Shown here piece by piece: positions 23,057 to 34,100 of a stretch of DNA of 64,000 nucleotides. Positions within the stretch are counted from its first letter, which is position 1, and each line of letters opens with the position of its first letter. Below the pieces are notes generated by a model that was not told the DNA's origin, searched no databases, and worked only from the letters and a program-made list of their open reading frames with translations. The stretch is from Narthecium ossifragum (taxonomy: Eukaryota > Streptophyta > Magnoliopsida > Dioscoreales > Nartheciaceae), in the NCBI GenBank assembly GCA_963920575.1, contig OY986966.1, positions 23,465,717-23,529,716 on the forward strand. Direction: 5' to 3'. A program made the position numbers and the translations under genes.

Positions 23057-26000
23057 TCATGAAGACTCCATACCAGCTATGTTTCTGCATAACTGGAGCT
23101 TCTCTTTGGGTAACGATTTGGTCATCATATCCGACGGATTCTCGTTGGTGTGAATCTTCTGGATCTGCAACTGCTTCTCCTCAAGCAAATCTCGAATCCA
23201 ATGGTATCGGACATCGATGTGTTTGGATCTCGAGTGAAAGCTTGAGTTCTTCGATAGGTGGATGGCACTTTAACTATCACAGTGAACTGTGTACTCGTCT
23301 TGCTTCAAGCCAAGTTCAGTGGTGAACTTCTTCATCCAAATCATTTCTTTGCAGACCTATGTAGCAGCAATGAATTCAGCTTCTGTAGTTGACAAAGCTA
23401 CACACTTTTGCAGTCTCGATTGCCACGCTACTGCACCTCCTGCGAATGTAATCAAGTAGCCTGACACCGACTTTCTTGAATCCACATCCCCAGCCATATC
23501 AGCATCCGTGTAACCTTCTAATACAGGTTGTCTACCTCCAAAACATAAACAGAGTTTAGAGGTTCCTCGGAGATACCTGAAAATCCATTTTACTGCTTCC
23601 CAATGCTCGCGTCCTGGGTTGGAAATGAATCTGCTAACAACTCCAACTGCGTGTGCCATATCAGGCCTTGTGCACACCATCGAATACATCAGGCTTCCCA
23701 CAGCTGATGCATATGGAATTCGACTCATCTCTTCCTTGTCTTTGGCATCCTTAGGACTCTGTTCCTTGCTCAGTTTGTGATGCGCTGCGAGCGGCGCTCC
23801 TACAGGCTTTGCTTCAGTCATCCGAAAGCGTTTCAATACTCTTTCGATGTACTCCTCCTGTAACATCCATAACTTCTTCGAGCCTCTGTCACGAGTGATC
23901 TTTATACCTAAGATCTTTCTAACCTGTCTCAAATCTTTCATGGCAAAAGATTTATTTAGCTCTTGTTTCAGCTTCTCTATCTTCTTCTTATCCTTTCCAA
24001 CAATTAACATATCATCAACATAAAGAAGAAGAATTAGAAAGTCTGAGCTATCAAACCTCCGGATGTACACACAGTGATCCGAGGTTGTCCTCTTGTATTC
24101 ATGTTGAGTCATAAAAGAATCAAATTTCTTGTACCACTGTCTTGGTGCTTGCTTGAGACCGTACAAGCTCTTTTTCAAACGACATACCAGGTTCTCCTTT
24201 CCTCTAATCTTGAAGCCTTCAGGCCGCTCCATGTAGATTTCCTCCTCCAAGTCTCCATGGAGGAAAGCAGTCTTCACATCTAGTTGTTCGACCTCCAAGT
24301 CTAAACTAGCTGCTAGTCCAAGAATTACTCTGATAGAAGACATCTTAACAACAGGAGAAAATATTTCTTCAAAATCAATACCTGCTTTTTGCTGAAAACC
24401 TTTTACCACCAATCTCGCCTTGTACCTTGGCTGGTTGGACTTTTCTTCTGCCTTCAGTCTAAACACCCATTTGTTCTTCAGTGGTTTTCTCCCTTTTGGC
24501 AGCTCGACTAGTTCATAAGTAGTGTTCTCATGCAGAGATTTCATCTCATCCTGCATGGCTTTCATCCATTCGACCTTCTTTTCACTGTCGACAGCTTCTT
24601 GGCAGCAATCCGGCTCACCTCCATCAGTCAGCAATGTGTACTGCGAGGCTGGATATCTGGTTGACGGTACTGCAGTTCTGGTCGATCGACGTGGCTGAGT
24701 TTCAGGTGGTGTTAGTGAGGTTGAGGAACTCGTCGACGGCGATGGGTAACTTGTCGACGATGATGGAACTTCCTCTTCACCATCATCAACTTCAGCTTCT
24801 TCCTATTGAGGCTCTTTTGGTGTTAACTGGTCATCTCCCCAGTCATCGACATGATAGGAGGGCGGATTTAGCGTTAAGGGAGTATCTCCTTCATTTGGAG
24901 TTCGAGGCTCTGTTTTTGACTCCTCTGTCTTTTCTACATGTTGGTTCTCTGAGAAGATCACATCTCGACTCCTTACTAGCTTTCTCTCCTCTGGGTCTCA
25001 CAGCTTATACCCAAGTTCATCTTCTCCATAGCCCAGAAATATACATAGCTTCGACTTTTGATCCAGCTTGGCTCTGTTCTCCTTTGGTATGTGCACTGAG
25101 GCCTTACAACCAAAGACTCTAAGATGGGTATAGGAGATCTGTTTCTTTGACCAAATTTGTTCAGGAACATTACCATCCAGAGGGATCGATGGGGACCTAT
25201 TGATCAAGTAACATGCTGTCAACACTGCTTCTCCCCAAAAGTGCTTCGACAGCTTCGCCATCGACAACAAGCTTTGAGCCTTCTCCATGATGGTTCGATT
25301 CAGCCTTTCACCTACTCCATTCTGTTGAGGTGTTCAAGCAACTGTCCTCATATGTCTGATGCCGTGTTTCATACAATAATTTGTGAAGCTCTTGGAGGTA
25401 TACTCTCCCCCGTTATCAGTGCGAAGACATTTCAACAATCTTCCAGTTTTCCGTTCAACTTTAGCATGAAAATACTGAAAGACATCAAATGCTTCAGACT
25501 TATGCTTAATCATATAAGCCCATACCTTCCTCGAAGCATCATCGATGAAGGTGATGAAGTATGCATTGCCTCCTAAGGACTTTACCTCCAATGGTCCACA
25601 GAGGTCAGAGTGTACAAGCTCCAGCAGCTTCTTCTTCCTCCTAGCAACGGTCCTGGCAAAAGACACCCGATGTTGCCTTCCAAACAAGCAATCATCACAA
25701 GGTTTCTGGGGAGTACCTTCGACATTCGGTAAAAGCTTTTTCTTTGCCAGGATCTTCAACCCCTTCTCACTGATGTGGCCGAGCCTTCGATGCCACAACA
25801 GAGCAGTATCCTCATGCTCTACTGCTAGCGTCAAACCCATCTGTGTTAGAACTCTTGTTTTGTAGAGAGAGCAGCACTTCTTACCACTTGCAATTACTAG
25901 AGATCCTTTGGTCAACTTCCAAGCCCCTCGACCAAAGCTAGACATGTATCCTTCATCATCCAGGCATCCAAGTGAGATCAGATTGAGGCGTAGATCTTCG

Positions 26001-27100
26001 ATATGACGAGCATCTCGAAGTATTATCTTCATACCGGTGTTCGTCTCGACATGGATGTCACCTCTCCCAATGACCTTCGACGTGTTATTGTTACCCATCT
26101 TCACAACGCCAAAGTCTCCATCCTTGTAAGTTGTGAAGAGTCGTCGATGTGATGTCGCATGGAAAGAGGCTCCAGTGTCGACTATCCAGTCCGCTTGAGG
26201 GGGGTCGACAATGTTGATGCAACTCTCCTTGCAGCATCCCAGGATGGTGACGTCACTGTCCAACTCCACCACTGAAGTGTCTTTGCCTCCCCCGTTCTCT
26301 GTGACTTTTCCTTCTCTCTAATCCTTTTGTAGCTTTCTGCAATCTCTCTTGAAGTGTCCTTTCTTCTTGCAGTAGTAGCACTGCGCATCCTTTCTAACCC
26401 TTGACTTGCTACGGGATTTGAATCTGTCTCCATGATCCTGACCTTTGCTCCTGCCTCTGCCATCAGATTCTGAGCTATCTCCAAACTGTCTCTTCTCCAC
26501 CAAATGTGCTTCTGAGACAGCTTCTTCTGTAGATTTCTTCCTCATCTCGTTTGAAAGAAGTGCTGACATGACCTCTTTAGTTTCCAACGTCTCCTTCCCA
26601 TACAAGAGAGTTGTCACCAAGTGCTCGTATGAAGTTGGCAGAGAGGCTAGAAGAAGCAGCGCCTTGTCTTCATCTTCTACCTTGACATCCATGTTGAGCA
26701 ACTGACTGTGAATCTTATTGTAGATATTGATGTGCTCCATCAGGTTGGCTCCTTCCTTCATCCTCGGGGTATAAAGTTGTTGTTTGAGAAACAACTTGTT
26801 GGTGAGCGATTTGGTCATGAAGAGGCTCTCAAGTTTTAACCACAACTTCATGACTTCCTTCGCATTGATCACGTTGTACATGATCTCATCAGACAAACAG
26901 AGTCTGATGGTGCTTCTAGCCTTCATGCAGATATCTTCCCAATCTCCATCTGACATAGTTTCAGGCTTTTTTCCTTCCAGGGCTTTGTACGTACCCTATT
27001 GCACAAGGATGTCTTTGACCCTTTCTTGTCCTAGACCAAAGTTGGTCTTCCCGTCGAACTTCTCAACTTCGAGTCGAGACATTGACGACTTCCCCGCCAT
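23057..27100 (-). pseudogene. gag-pol: gag-pol polyprotein of the copia element, seven internal stops
   Basis: One unbroken frame of 1,348 codons runs from the ATG at 27100 to the stop at 23059-23057. In order it holds gag with a CCHC zinc knuckle (CYYCKKKGHFKRDC), an aspartic protease with DTG (26179-26171), integrase with the HHCC finger (WHRRLGH...CDDC) and core (HSDLCGP, TDNGGEY), reverse transcriptase with YVDD (24022-24011), and RNase H with DAD and STTEAEF. Internal stops lie at 26998-26996 (TAG), 26320-26318 (TAG), 25336-25334 (TGA), 25000-24998 (TGA), 24805-24803 (TAG), 23359-23357 (TAG) and 23272-23270 (TAA). There is no frameshift. The first stop truncates gag after 34 residues, so no functional polyprotein is made. 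Confidence 0.93.
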
Positions 27101-27125
27101 CACGATCGATTGAACCAACGAACCT

Positions 27126-27138
27126 GACTCTGATACCA
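27126..27138 (-). promoter_or_regulatory. Primer-binding site of the copia element
   Basis: The minus strand reads TGGTATCAGAGTC, two bases after the 5' LTR. This complements the 3' end of initiator methionine tRNA, the usual primer for plant copia elements. Confidence 0.88.
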
Positions 27139-27140
27139 CT

Positions 27141-27879
27141 TGATGGGATTTTGGTGATGAACTGGATCACCCAAACTCCCTCTTCAATGGCCAAACAAGA
27201 ACAGAAACTCAAGAATCCAAATCAACCCAGAACACAGGATTTACGTGGAAAACCTCACAGCAAGTAACTGAGAGGAAAAAACCACGGGGCAGAGGAGAAG
27301 GGTTTCACTATGAATCAAAGGTTACAAAGGGTTCTTCTAGAGAAAACAGGTTCTTCTCTAGGACTTCTTCTCTCTCTCTCAGAAAAAGCTCTCTGTTTTT
27401 CTCACGGTGAAGAAAAATATCACACACACATAAACCCTAACCAGTAACCCACCCTTATATATAGTAGTTTAACTTATACAATGATTTCTACAGTGATTGG
27501 ATCAACCACCTTCATAGCCAGCCGTCCGATCATGAAAGAGAGGTTCCGGATGCACACTAACATCCAAGGAGCATTTAATGCTCAAACCCAACCTTCAATC
27601 GATGCAAGTGGGACCCGGTTTCCATTAATGCACAATGTGCATTAATTGCTCCATGCAATTGAAGCACTCATCCACAACAATCCTCCACGAGAGAATTGAG
27701 TCCCTCGAGCTTCAACGCTCGATGCTGACGCCTTCGACGCTCGATGCTCGACGCCTTCGACGCTCGATGCTCGACGCCTTCGACGTTCGACGCTTCGACG
27801 CTCGACGCTCCTGTCGCATCTGGTTGCTTTGATCAACCAGCTCAGTTTGTTAAGGTCTCATGAGGAGAGAACCCCAACA
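27141..27879 (-). repeat. 5' LTR of the copia element
   Basis: 739 bp, starting TGATGGG on the plus strand where the other LTR has TGTTGGG, and ending CCCCAACA. Compared with the 3' LTR it has an extra segment of about 20 bp near 27338-27358. It also has an expanded run of CTTCGACGCTCGATGCTCGA units (27715-27812). Confidence 0.93.
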
Positions 27880-28135
27880 AAGAGAAGAGAGAGAAAATAA
27901 GAAGGGGGATAAGCTGATCACCTTCTTTTAGGGCTAGAGAAGATGGCGAAATCCCATCGTACAGGTACAGCCCCCGGCGAACTCCATCCGCTCTCCCTCG
28001 ACGCCCCCGGCGGCTGAAGCTTTACATGAGGGAAAAAAAGGGTTTAAAGAAGCGTAATTATATTATATTTATATATAGGAGGGCTTCTGCTTAAAAAAAT
28101 CCTTCCCAAAAGAGAGTATTCGTGACAGGTCCTCA
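27880..28135. repeat. LTR-like sequence interrupted by the copia element (right part)
   Basis: Continuation of the sequence broken at 22377, starting with the AAGAG target duplication. It has an ATGGCGAAATCCC segment and an AT run near 28055-28080. No gene is supported. Confidence 0.35.
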
Positions 28136-28139
28136 CAAA

Positions 28140-28785
28140 ACTAAGGCGGCACAATGGGCATCAGCCGCATGACCACTTGGAACTAGCAAACCAGTTCATG
28201 ATGCAGTCGTGGTGGAAGACATGCGAGCATGGCACTAGGATCATGACTGCCTCGCCGTCGGAGTAGGAGATATCCTCGATACATATCGAACTCAAATTCG
28301 CCGGGCATCTCTCTCCATACTTCATCTCCGACTCTGACGCCGACGCCGAGGAACCAGAGGTGGTCCTAGTCCTAGAATTGTCTAACCGAGTAACTATGGT
28401 CATGTCATAGTCGAAGAATAGCTCCGTGTTGTCTCCCCTCTTCCGATGTCGCATGCACCGCCGCCGCATGCATCAAACTAACCAAGAACCAACGTAAGGA
28501 TCCACATCTCCGAGATTGTCGGGGTAGTGTCTCATAGATTTACTCATGGGCGCCGTCAAGGGAGCCCAACTTGGCCAGCTCGATCCGGCGAAACCAGCAC
28601 TCGGTGCTGTCGTGGCGTGGTTGATCGTCATGCCGGGAATAAACATGGTGATTCACGGTGACCGCCACTGTAGCCGTCAGCGGCGACATCAACGGCGTCG
28701 TCGACACTACATTATCAGTATTTGCTATACGCTGGTCAAGGGAGAAGGCCAGGTATTGCTGGGTTCTGTCAGAGGAATCGTCCAC
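28140..28785 (-). pseudogene. RING-H2 finger protein pseudogene (E3 ligase-like)
   Basis: Minus-strand reading from the ATG at 28785 gives an N-terminal part (to 28540) and, after stops, a C-terminal RING-H2-like segment: SICIEDISYSDGEAVMILVP, then CSHVFHHDCIMNWF, then C-G-stop-CPLCRL. Intact RING-H2 domains ligate two zinc ions and recruit E2 enzymes for ubiquitination. Here the first cysteine of the domain appears as Ser (S-S-I-C instead of C-x-I-C). A TGA sits inside the domain just before the last CPLC pair (about 28170). Further stops separate the two halves. The gene seems to have been intronless, like many plant RING-H2 genes. Certain as a relic; function lost. Confidence 0.75.
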
Positions 28786-29600
28786 GACGAGAGATCGAGA
28801 AAGAGGGATGCAGTATATTGGTACTGTCAGAACCCTTGGAACTCGGGCACGGCCTGGCAGGCGATGGCACCAAGCATCCCTGCTGACTGCCCAAGCACGT
28901 GCAAGGCTGAGGCATGTACAGTGCGGAGGGGTTTCGTATGGAGGACAACACTTGGTGCCGTGGGGCGAGTCCTCGTTCCGGGCGAGTCCTTGTGTGACTT
29001 CTGGTTCAACTAATCAAATAAAAAAACATAAATTAAAAAAATAATATCTCATATTAGATATAAAGTCAAATTGCACTTTAATATATTTTCACAATTTAGT
29101 ATTCTAAACTTAAGAAATTACATTTTAATACCCCGACATTACAAACTTATGCACTTTAGTCCCATCCTCTCGACGCCGTTCCGATGATTTTATGTCATCC
29201 TCGCCAGATTGAAGACTCTTATGTGGATAACTTGGAATCGTCGAATTTTGTTTCGGCGGTGTTGGATGCGAATAAATCAAAAGAAACCTTAGATAAGTCA
29301 TTTATATCATCAAAGGAAAATGAGAAAATCACTTTAAGCGGCGGGAAACAAATGCAAAATCATTTGCCATTAAATTAGAGTAATCGCGTCAGGAGGGCGG
29401 GACTAAAATTCATAAGTTTTTAACGTCGGGGCACTAAAGTGCAATTCTTTAAGTTCAAGATATTAGATTTGAAAACTTGAAACTACATGGTACTAATGTG
29501 CATTTTGGCCTAGATATTATATAGGAAGAACTCACATTGTATTGGAAGAATAATAATCCTTGAAAAATTTTATGTTGCTAAGCCTAAGCTATTAAAACGA
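28786..29600. other. Gene-free spacer
   Basis: Overlapping open frames at 28546-29044 and 29184-29378 show no recognisable domain; those before 28786 are shadows of the RING-H2 relic. Inverted, similar phrases (AGTGCAATTTGAC-type) around 29070-29160 and 29395-29510 suggest a small transposon with ends near 29060 and 29515, but no clean termini were found. Confidence 0.4.
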
Positions 29601-29771
29601 AAGTGGGCTGGTAGACTAGGCCGATGCTAAACTACTCATTGCATTTTCTAATCGGCTAAGTGGGCTGGTGGACTGGGCTGAGGCTAAACTACTCATAGCA
29701 TTTTCTAATGAGCTAAGTGGGTTGGCGGACTGGGCTGAGGCTAAACTACTCACAACATTTTCTAGTGGACT
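29601..29771. repeat. 57-bp tandem repeat, three copies
   Basis: Copies begin at 29601, 29658 and 29715 with AAGTGGGCTGG or a close variant, each containing GCTAAACTACTCA. The spacing is exactly 57 bp both times. No coding role is evident. Confidence 0.85.
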
Positions 29772-30217
29772 ACCCGGGCTACATCCCGGTCTAGCCTACT
29801 GCTAGATCCGCCCATGCTCATGCCATGGCGCGGAGCATGGCACATGGCGGCACAAAGGATCAAGACGTGACGGGACGAGATCAGCTAGCCAAGACGCGAC
29901 ACGGGCAGCAGAGCGTGCCATGCAAAGTTATGGCGCGGCGCGACACGGCATTTACAATAAAGCAGTGACGCGTCGTGCCAACATTCTGCATGACGTGACC
30001 ACGCAGCAGACAGTCATGGGCGTGGCAAGCACCAGGCAGTAATGCGGTGCCAGGTGGACATTGGTTATTGCTTGGCACACACGAAAGTCGGAGACCCGAG
30101 CGGATCAGAACTGCAACGACGCGATATCTACAAAATGTTGCAGAGTTAACTGCAAGTAGGAGTCCTAGGCGGACCGGGCCAGCAGTTGACGGGGAGTACC
30201 TTGTTGGGCAAGCTATG
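29772..30217. other. Gene-free GC-rich spacer
   Basis: Low-level repetition of GGCGCGGAGCATGGCAC-like phrases from 29825 to 29950. No gene recognised. Confidence 0.45.
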
Positions 30218-32650
30218 TGTCGCGTCCCGACCCGCGAAAGCCCAACCGGGCCGGGCGACGCGAACCGGAACCTAACAAAACGCGGAAGAAAAGCTGACGA
30301 GGGTTCCCTCTAATCTATTGGTCTCCCTAGCAATTCACCAAAAGCACCCTCAATTTAAAACAATAATTTAATGAAACCTCGAACCACAGATTTAAAACTC
30401 AAAGTGTTTAATATACAAATCCTCATAGAGGGGAAAATTCAAATACAACATCACTCTCATATGAGACTAACTAACCAAAGGTAAAAGCAGTAAATATCGC
30501 CACCTCTCAAAGTCCACCAGGCGCCGCCGCACCGCCGACCAACTGCCTGGTAGGGGCCACGGAAGAAGAACTGACGCCTGCACCTGCAAAACGCAACCAG
30601 GGTAGGTGTGAGCACTAAGCTCAGTAGGGATCTACACTACGACACACAGAAGGAAGAGGGAAACGCAATAGTGTCGCCCTCAAGTAGGATCTGGGTGTAT
30701 ACAGGGGTCCCATAACCCCACCGCGTGTCCCTGGTGCCCAGGAGCAGCACACAGTAAGCTCAACAAACACTGCTGACTCACATGCACGGAACCGACACTG
30801 CAGGCGGGAAATGGCACCGCTGAGGGGGCCGTTTCCACCACTCAAGAGTCAACACAGTGGAACACCGGCTACACCTCAGCATCCGGCTCGAGGTCGACAC
30901 GACCTCTACAATCATCAAGCAATAAGTGCACCAGTCATCTAGGCCTATCATCAAGTTTGACTGGACACTATAATTCAAACCGGGTCCAAACTACCCAACC
31001 CCGGTCCTAGAGCTAAGTCCGAGCTTCCAGCCTCGGGACGGCGACCCAAAGATCACCCACGCCCTAACCAATACAACTAATGCACAAGTCAACAATGCAT
31101 GCTATGAATATACACAGATAAGAAGTAAAGCATGCAACAATATGATAAACATCATAAAAGTCAACCGGATCGCTGCAGCGGTACTACTAACCGCTGCCAG
31201 CCGATCCGCAGCGGGTCCCGGCATTACGACGGTACCACGACGTCGACCGCAGACTTCTGCAACGGGAAGCAACCCCAAGAAACCGCTGATGAACAGTAGA
31301 AATATAATATTATAATTCGACATATAATATTATATTTAAAACACCAAAAGTTCTCTACTAGAGGTTATTTGACCCCATCGATCCGACGTCCAAACGACGT
31401 CGGATTTGAGATCTAACTTAGCCACCAGTAGATCTACATACCAGGATCAACATATCCAAAATAAATAATCATCCAACGGTTGGATTAACGGGAAAACACT
31501 AATCAAAACCATTAATCAAACTAACTTTCTAATTAATTGCTGCAACGCAGCCCTCCAGTATGAAAATCATAACAATTCGTAGAAAAATAGGAAAAATATG
31601 AAATAAGTTGGAATGGAAAGCTAACGAAGAGATCTACAACTCTTATGTTTATCAAAACCCAAGATCATACACGTACAAGCCGGAAAACGCGCCGCAATCC
31701 GGCTGTTCTTCAAGAACAGCAGAAAATCGGAAAATCCGAAATTAATCATGCATAAATCCTACTCAAATCTCAACCAAAGATCATGAAACTCATATCAGTA
31801 ATTCTACTAAGCAATAGAAAGCTAACAACACCAAGATCAATAAGATCCAACGGCTAGATCTAGATAAACCCACTTAAGAACACATGTAGGTAGAAGAACC
31901 TACCCAACAGCGCATTCCTCGGTTGATCCCTCGCAAACCCGTCACCAACACGGTTCCAAACCACCTCAGCTATGTTCCTCTCGTCGCCACGAATCCAACA
32001 AGCTTTCAAGCTCCAAAAAAGGTGGTCGGAGGAGGGAGAACGGCGATGAAGAAGTTTCAGTCGGAAACAGAGGAAGAAAGCATAGCCGCGGGAAAGAAGA
32101 GAAAGGAGGAAGAAGAAGAGAAGAGAAGAGAAGGGAAGAAGAGGAAGGAAAGCTCGGGGAAAGCCGGGAAAGCCGGAGGAAAGGGGAAGGAGGGGAGGGA
32201 AAGTCCTCCCCTTCTGACAAGAGAGAGCGACGACCGGCTGCCGTCCTCGCGAAAGAGAAAAAACCACCGACTGATTGCTCACGAGTCCGATCGATCGCTC
32301 TCGAGCCGCAAACAGCCCAAAGACCTTCTGCACTAAGCGATCGATCTCCAAAGCATGTCAAATCGATCTGGCTAGCAAGGCCAGATCGATCTCATTAGCA
32401 ATCCAGATCGATCTCCTTCGCCCAGAAAGGCAAACTTGGGCTAAACACCCAAGCTCAGATCTTCCGATCTCGGCTCCACCTAACCATTCTAAACAAGCAC
32501 TAACACATACAAGGTCAGTGTGTGCACACGTGGGTGTGAAACAAACCAACAAGGCGCAATTTACCAAATTGCCCTTGTGGTCCAAGAAACAATGCGATCC
32601 ACCGGATCGCGCGCTCGACCGGATCGCGCGCTCGACGCAAAGCAAACCAA
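30218..32650 (+). repeat. LTR-family relic (Gypsy-like, GATCGATC family)
   Basis: It starts with TGTCGCGTCCCGACCCGCG. The segment near 30565-30650 (GAAGAAGAACTGACGCCTGC, then CTGCAAAACGCAACC, then CTAAGCTCAGTAGG) is clearly related to 52960-53040 and, inverted, to 54030-54115. A later segment (32510-32600) is related to 54540-54625 inverted. The part at 32280-32420 carries several ATCGATC motifs. Open frames at 31860-32350 on both strands come from a purine-rich run (32095-32200) and are not genes. The LTR interpretation and the right end are approximate. Confidence 0.5.
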
Positions 32651-32765
32651 CGAGCCACGGGCTTGACCCAGCCGGTCGACCCAGGAGTAGAGGGACGGGT
32701 CCTCAGACGATGTGGGGCGTGCCAGTCCTAATCGGACTAGGGCTGCTTGGCGCGCGAAAACGCGA

Positions 32766-33214
32766 TGTAGACACGGTGTCTAGGCAGGCAGAGTCCAAGA
32801 CTGAGTAAGACACGAACTCTAGGCAGAGTTGGACTCTTGATCAATGTGTGGCAACTCAGAATCTTAGCTTAACTCGAAGAGGACTCTTTGGGGCAGCGAG
32901 ATAGCTATATAAAGGCCTTGAAGGCAGGGCATTGGGGATCTTTGGCAATCAGCATTAAGAGCTAGGGTTTTAGAGGACGCAAATTAGTAAAGGTGAGGAA
33001 AGAGGGCTTGGGAGTGCGATCACAAGACATGTGCCATTGGTGGGTTGTAAAAGCCTCGATCAAGTCTCTTGTAAATATTTCTTCATCAATAGAAGTTGGG
33101 GGCGTCGGACCCTTTAGCCTCATCTTGCTAGTTCTTTGTGAGAATGCTAACTAAGGAGTTGTTCCTTAGTGCCGTGTAAGGCAAAAAATTTTATTCAACC
33201 GCAGCCCTGTGACA
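32766..33214 (+). repeat. Probable solo LTR
   Basis: A segment of about 450 bp starts TGTAGACACGGTGTC and ends CCCTGTGACA. Inside are a TATA-box-like CTATATAAAGG near 32908 and a polyadenylation-type region with CATCAATAGAAG (about 33085), as in LTRs. No convincing flanking duplication was found, so the ends may be off by some bases. Confidence 0.5.
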
Positions 33215-33323
33215 GGTACCGTACCTAAACCTTAGTTATTTGTGTGTGTTACATTATATATATTGTATGTGTACACACACAGCCACCCATCCGTGTTGGA
33301 CCGCGATTGGGGTACATGGGTAA

Positions 33324-33626
33324 GGGCATGTACATCGTCCCCTTCAATCGGTAGACATCTACCGATTGAGTCAGCTAATCCATCAGTAGTGTTCTACCGA
33401 TGAATTAGATCAACCAATCTGTAGACTTCTACCAATTGAATGTATCAATCATCCAATCGGTAGACATCTACCGATTGAATGTATTAATCATATAATCGAT
33501 AGATGTCTACAGATTGAGTCACCTAATCCATCGGTAGAACACTACCAGTAACACTACCGATGGATTAGCTAACTTAATCATATCGGTAAACATCTACCGA
33601 TTGGAGGGATGTGCATCATACATGGC
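33324..33626. repeat. Array of palindromes in a foldback-like element
   Basis: Several perfect or near-perfect palindromes of the form ATCGGTAGACATCTACCGAT alternate with a second type of the form CCATCGGTAG...CTACCGATGG, spaced about 30-60 bp apart. The outer sequences (GGGCATGTACATCGTCC on the left; the inverse of GGATGTGCATCATACATGGC on the right) are also loosely inverted. This fits a foldback-type MITE; no target duplication was seen. Confidence 0.65.
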
Positions 33627-34100
33627 CTATGCAAATCTTTACCCACCCGAGTTCGTTAGGGAATCCACGTACGTACTATATATCGTATTCGACAAAGATT
33701 CTAAAACCTGGCCAATGAACTGAACTGGGAGTTAATTTAGTCCTTATGCAGTAATGCAAACATTTCATGTTAAACGTCTATCAAGAGATTATGTATCCGA
33801 GTAATTGCTTACGTGCCCATATAAAGGACATAATTAACACGATTGGTATTGGCTAGCAGCTCGCGTTCGGCTCGATGTATTTGGCTCTAAATCGGCCAGC
33901 TTGTTTTGGTGAACGAGTTGATAAGGAGCCAATAGTTTGAGCTCAAAATATGAAGTATCCAAACATAAAGAAGTCTAGTTATATAGCTCGTTTATGTATG
34001 GCAGCACGCCAGTATTAATTTACTTACACAACAGTTGCAAGGGCTTTGTAATGTAGTGTATAATATATTATATGCAAGCACCATAGTGTATTTTGATTTA
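33627..34100. other. Gene-free spacer
   Basis: AT-rich DNA without recognisable coding or repeat structure, ending in the TTA target of the next element. Confidence 0.55.

Larger units (their letters stand above)
22378..27879 (-). mobile_element. Complete but inactivated Ty1/copia retrotransposon
   Basis: The element lies on the minus strand with both LTRs, a primer-binding site, a polypurine tract and a gag-pol region. The target-site duplication AAGAG is perfect (22373-22377 and 27880-27884). The order protease, integrase, reverse transcriptase, RNase H places it in Ty1/copia (Pseudoviridae-type), resembling TNT1-like elements. The LTRs differ in length (662 versus 739 bp), mainly through repeat expansion. 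Seven in-frame stops in gag-pol make it unable to move alone. A solo LTR of the same family lies at 42012-42792 in the opposite orientation. Confidence 0.95.

Noticed and set aside
24074..25865. Plus-strand frames across the copia element
   Set aside because: Antisense shadows of the gag-pol frame.
31860..32351. Long overlapping open frames on both strands
   Set aside because: They follow a purine-rich GAAGAAGAG run inside an LTR relic; composition is biased and no domain appears.
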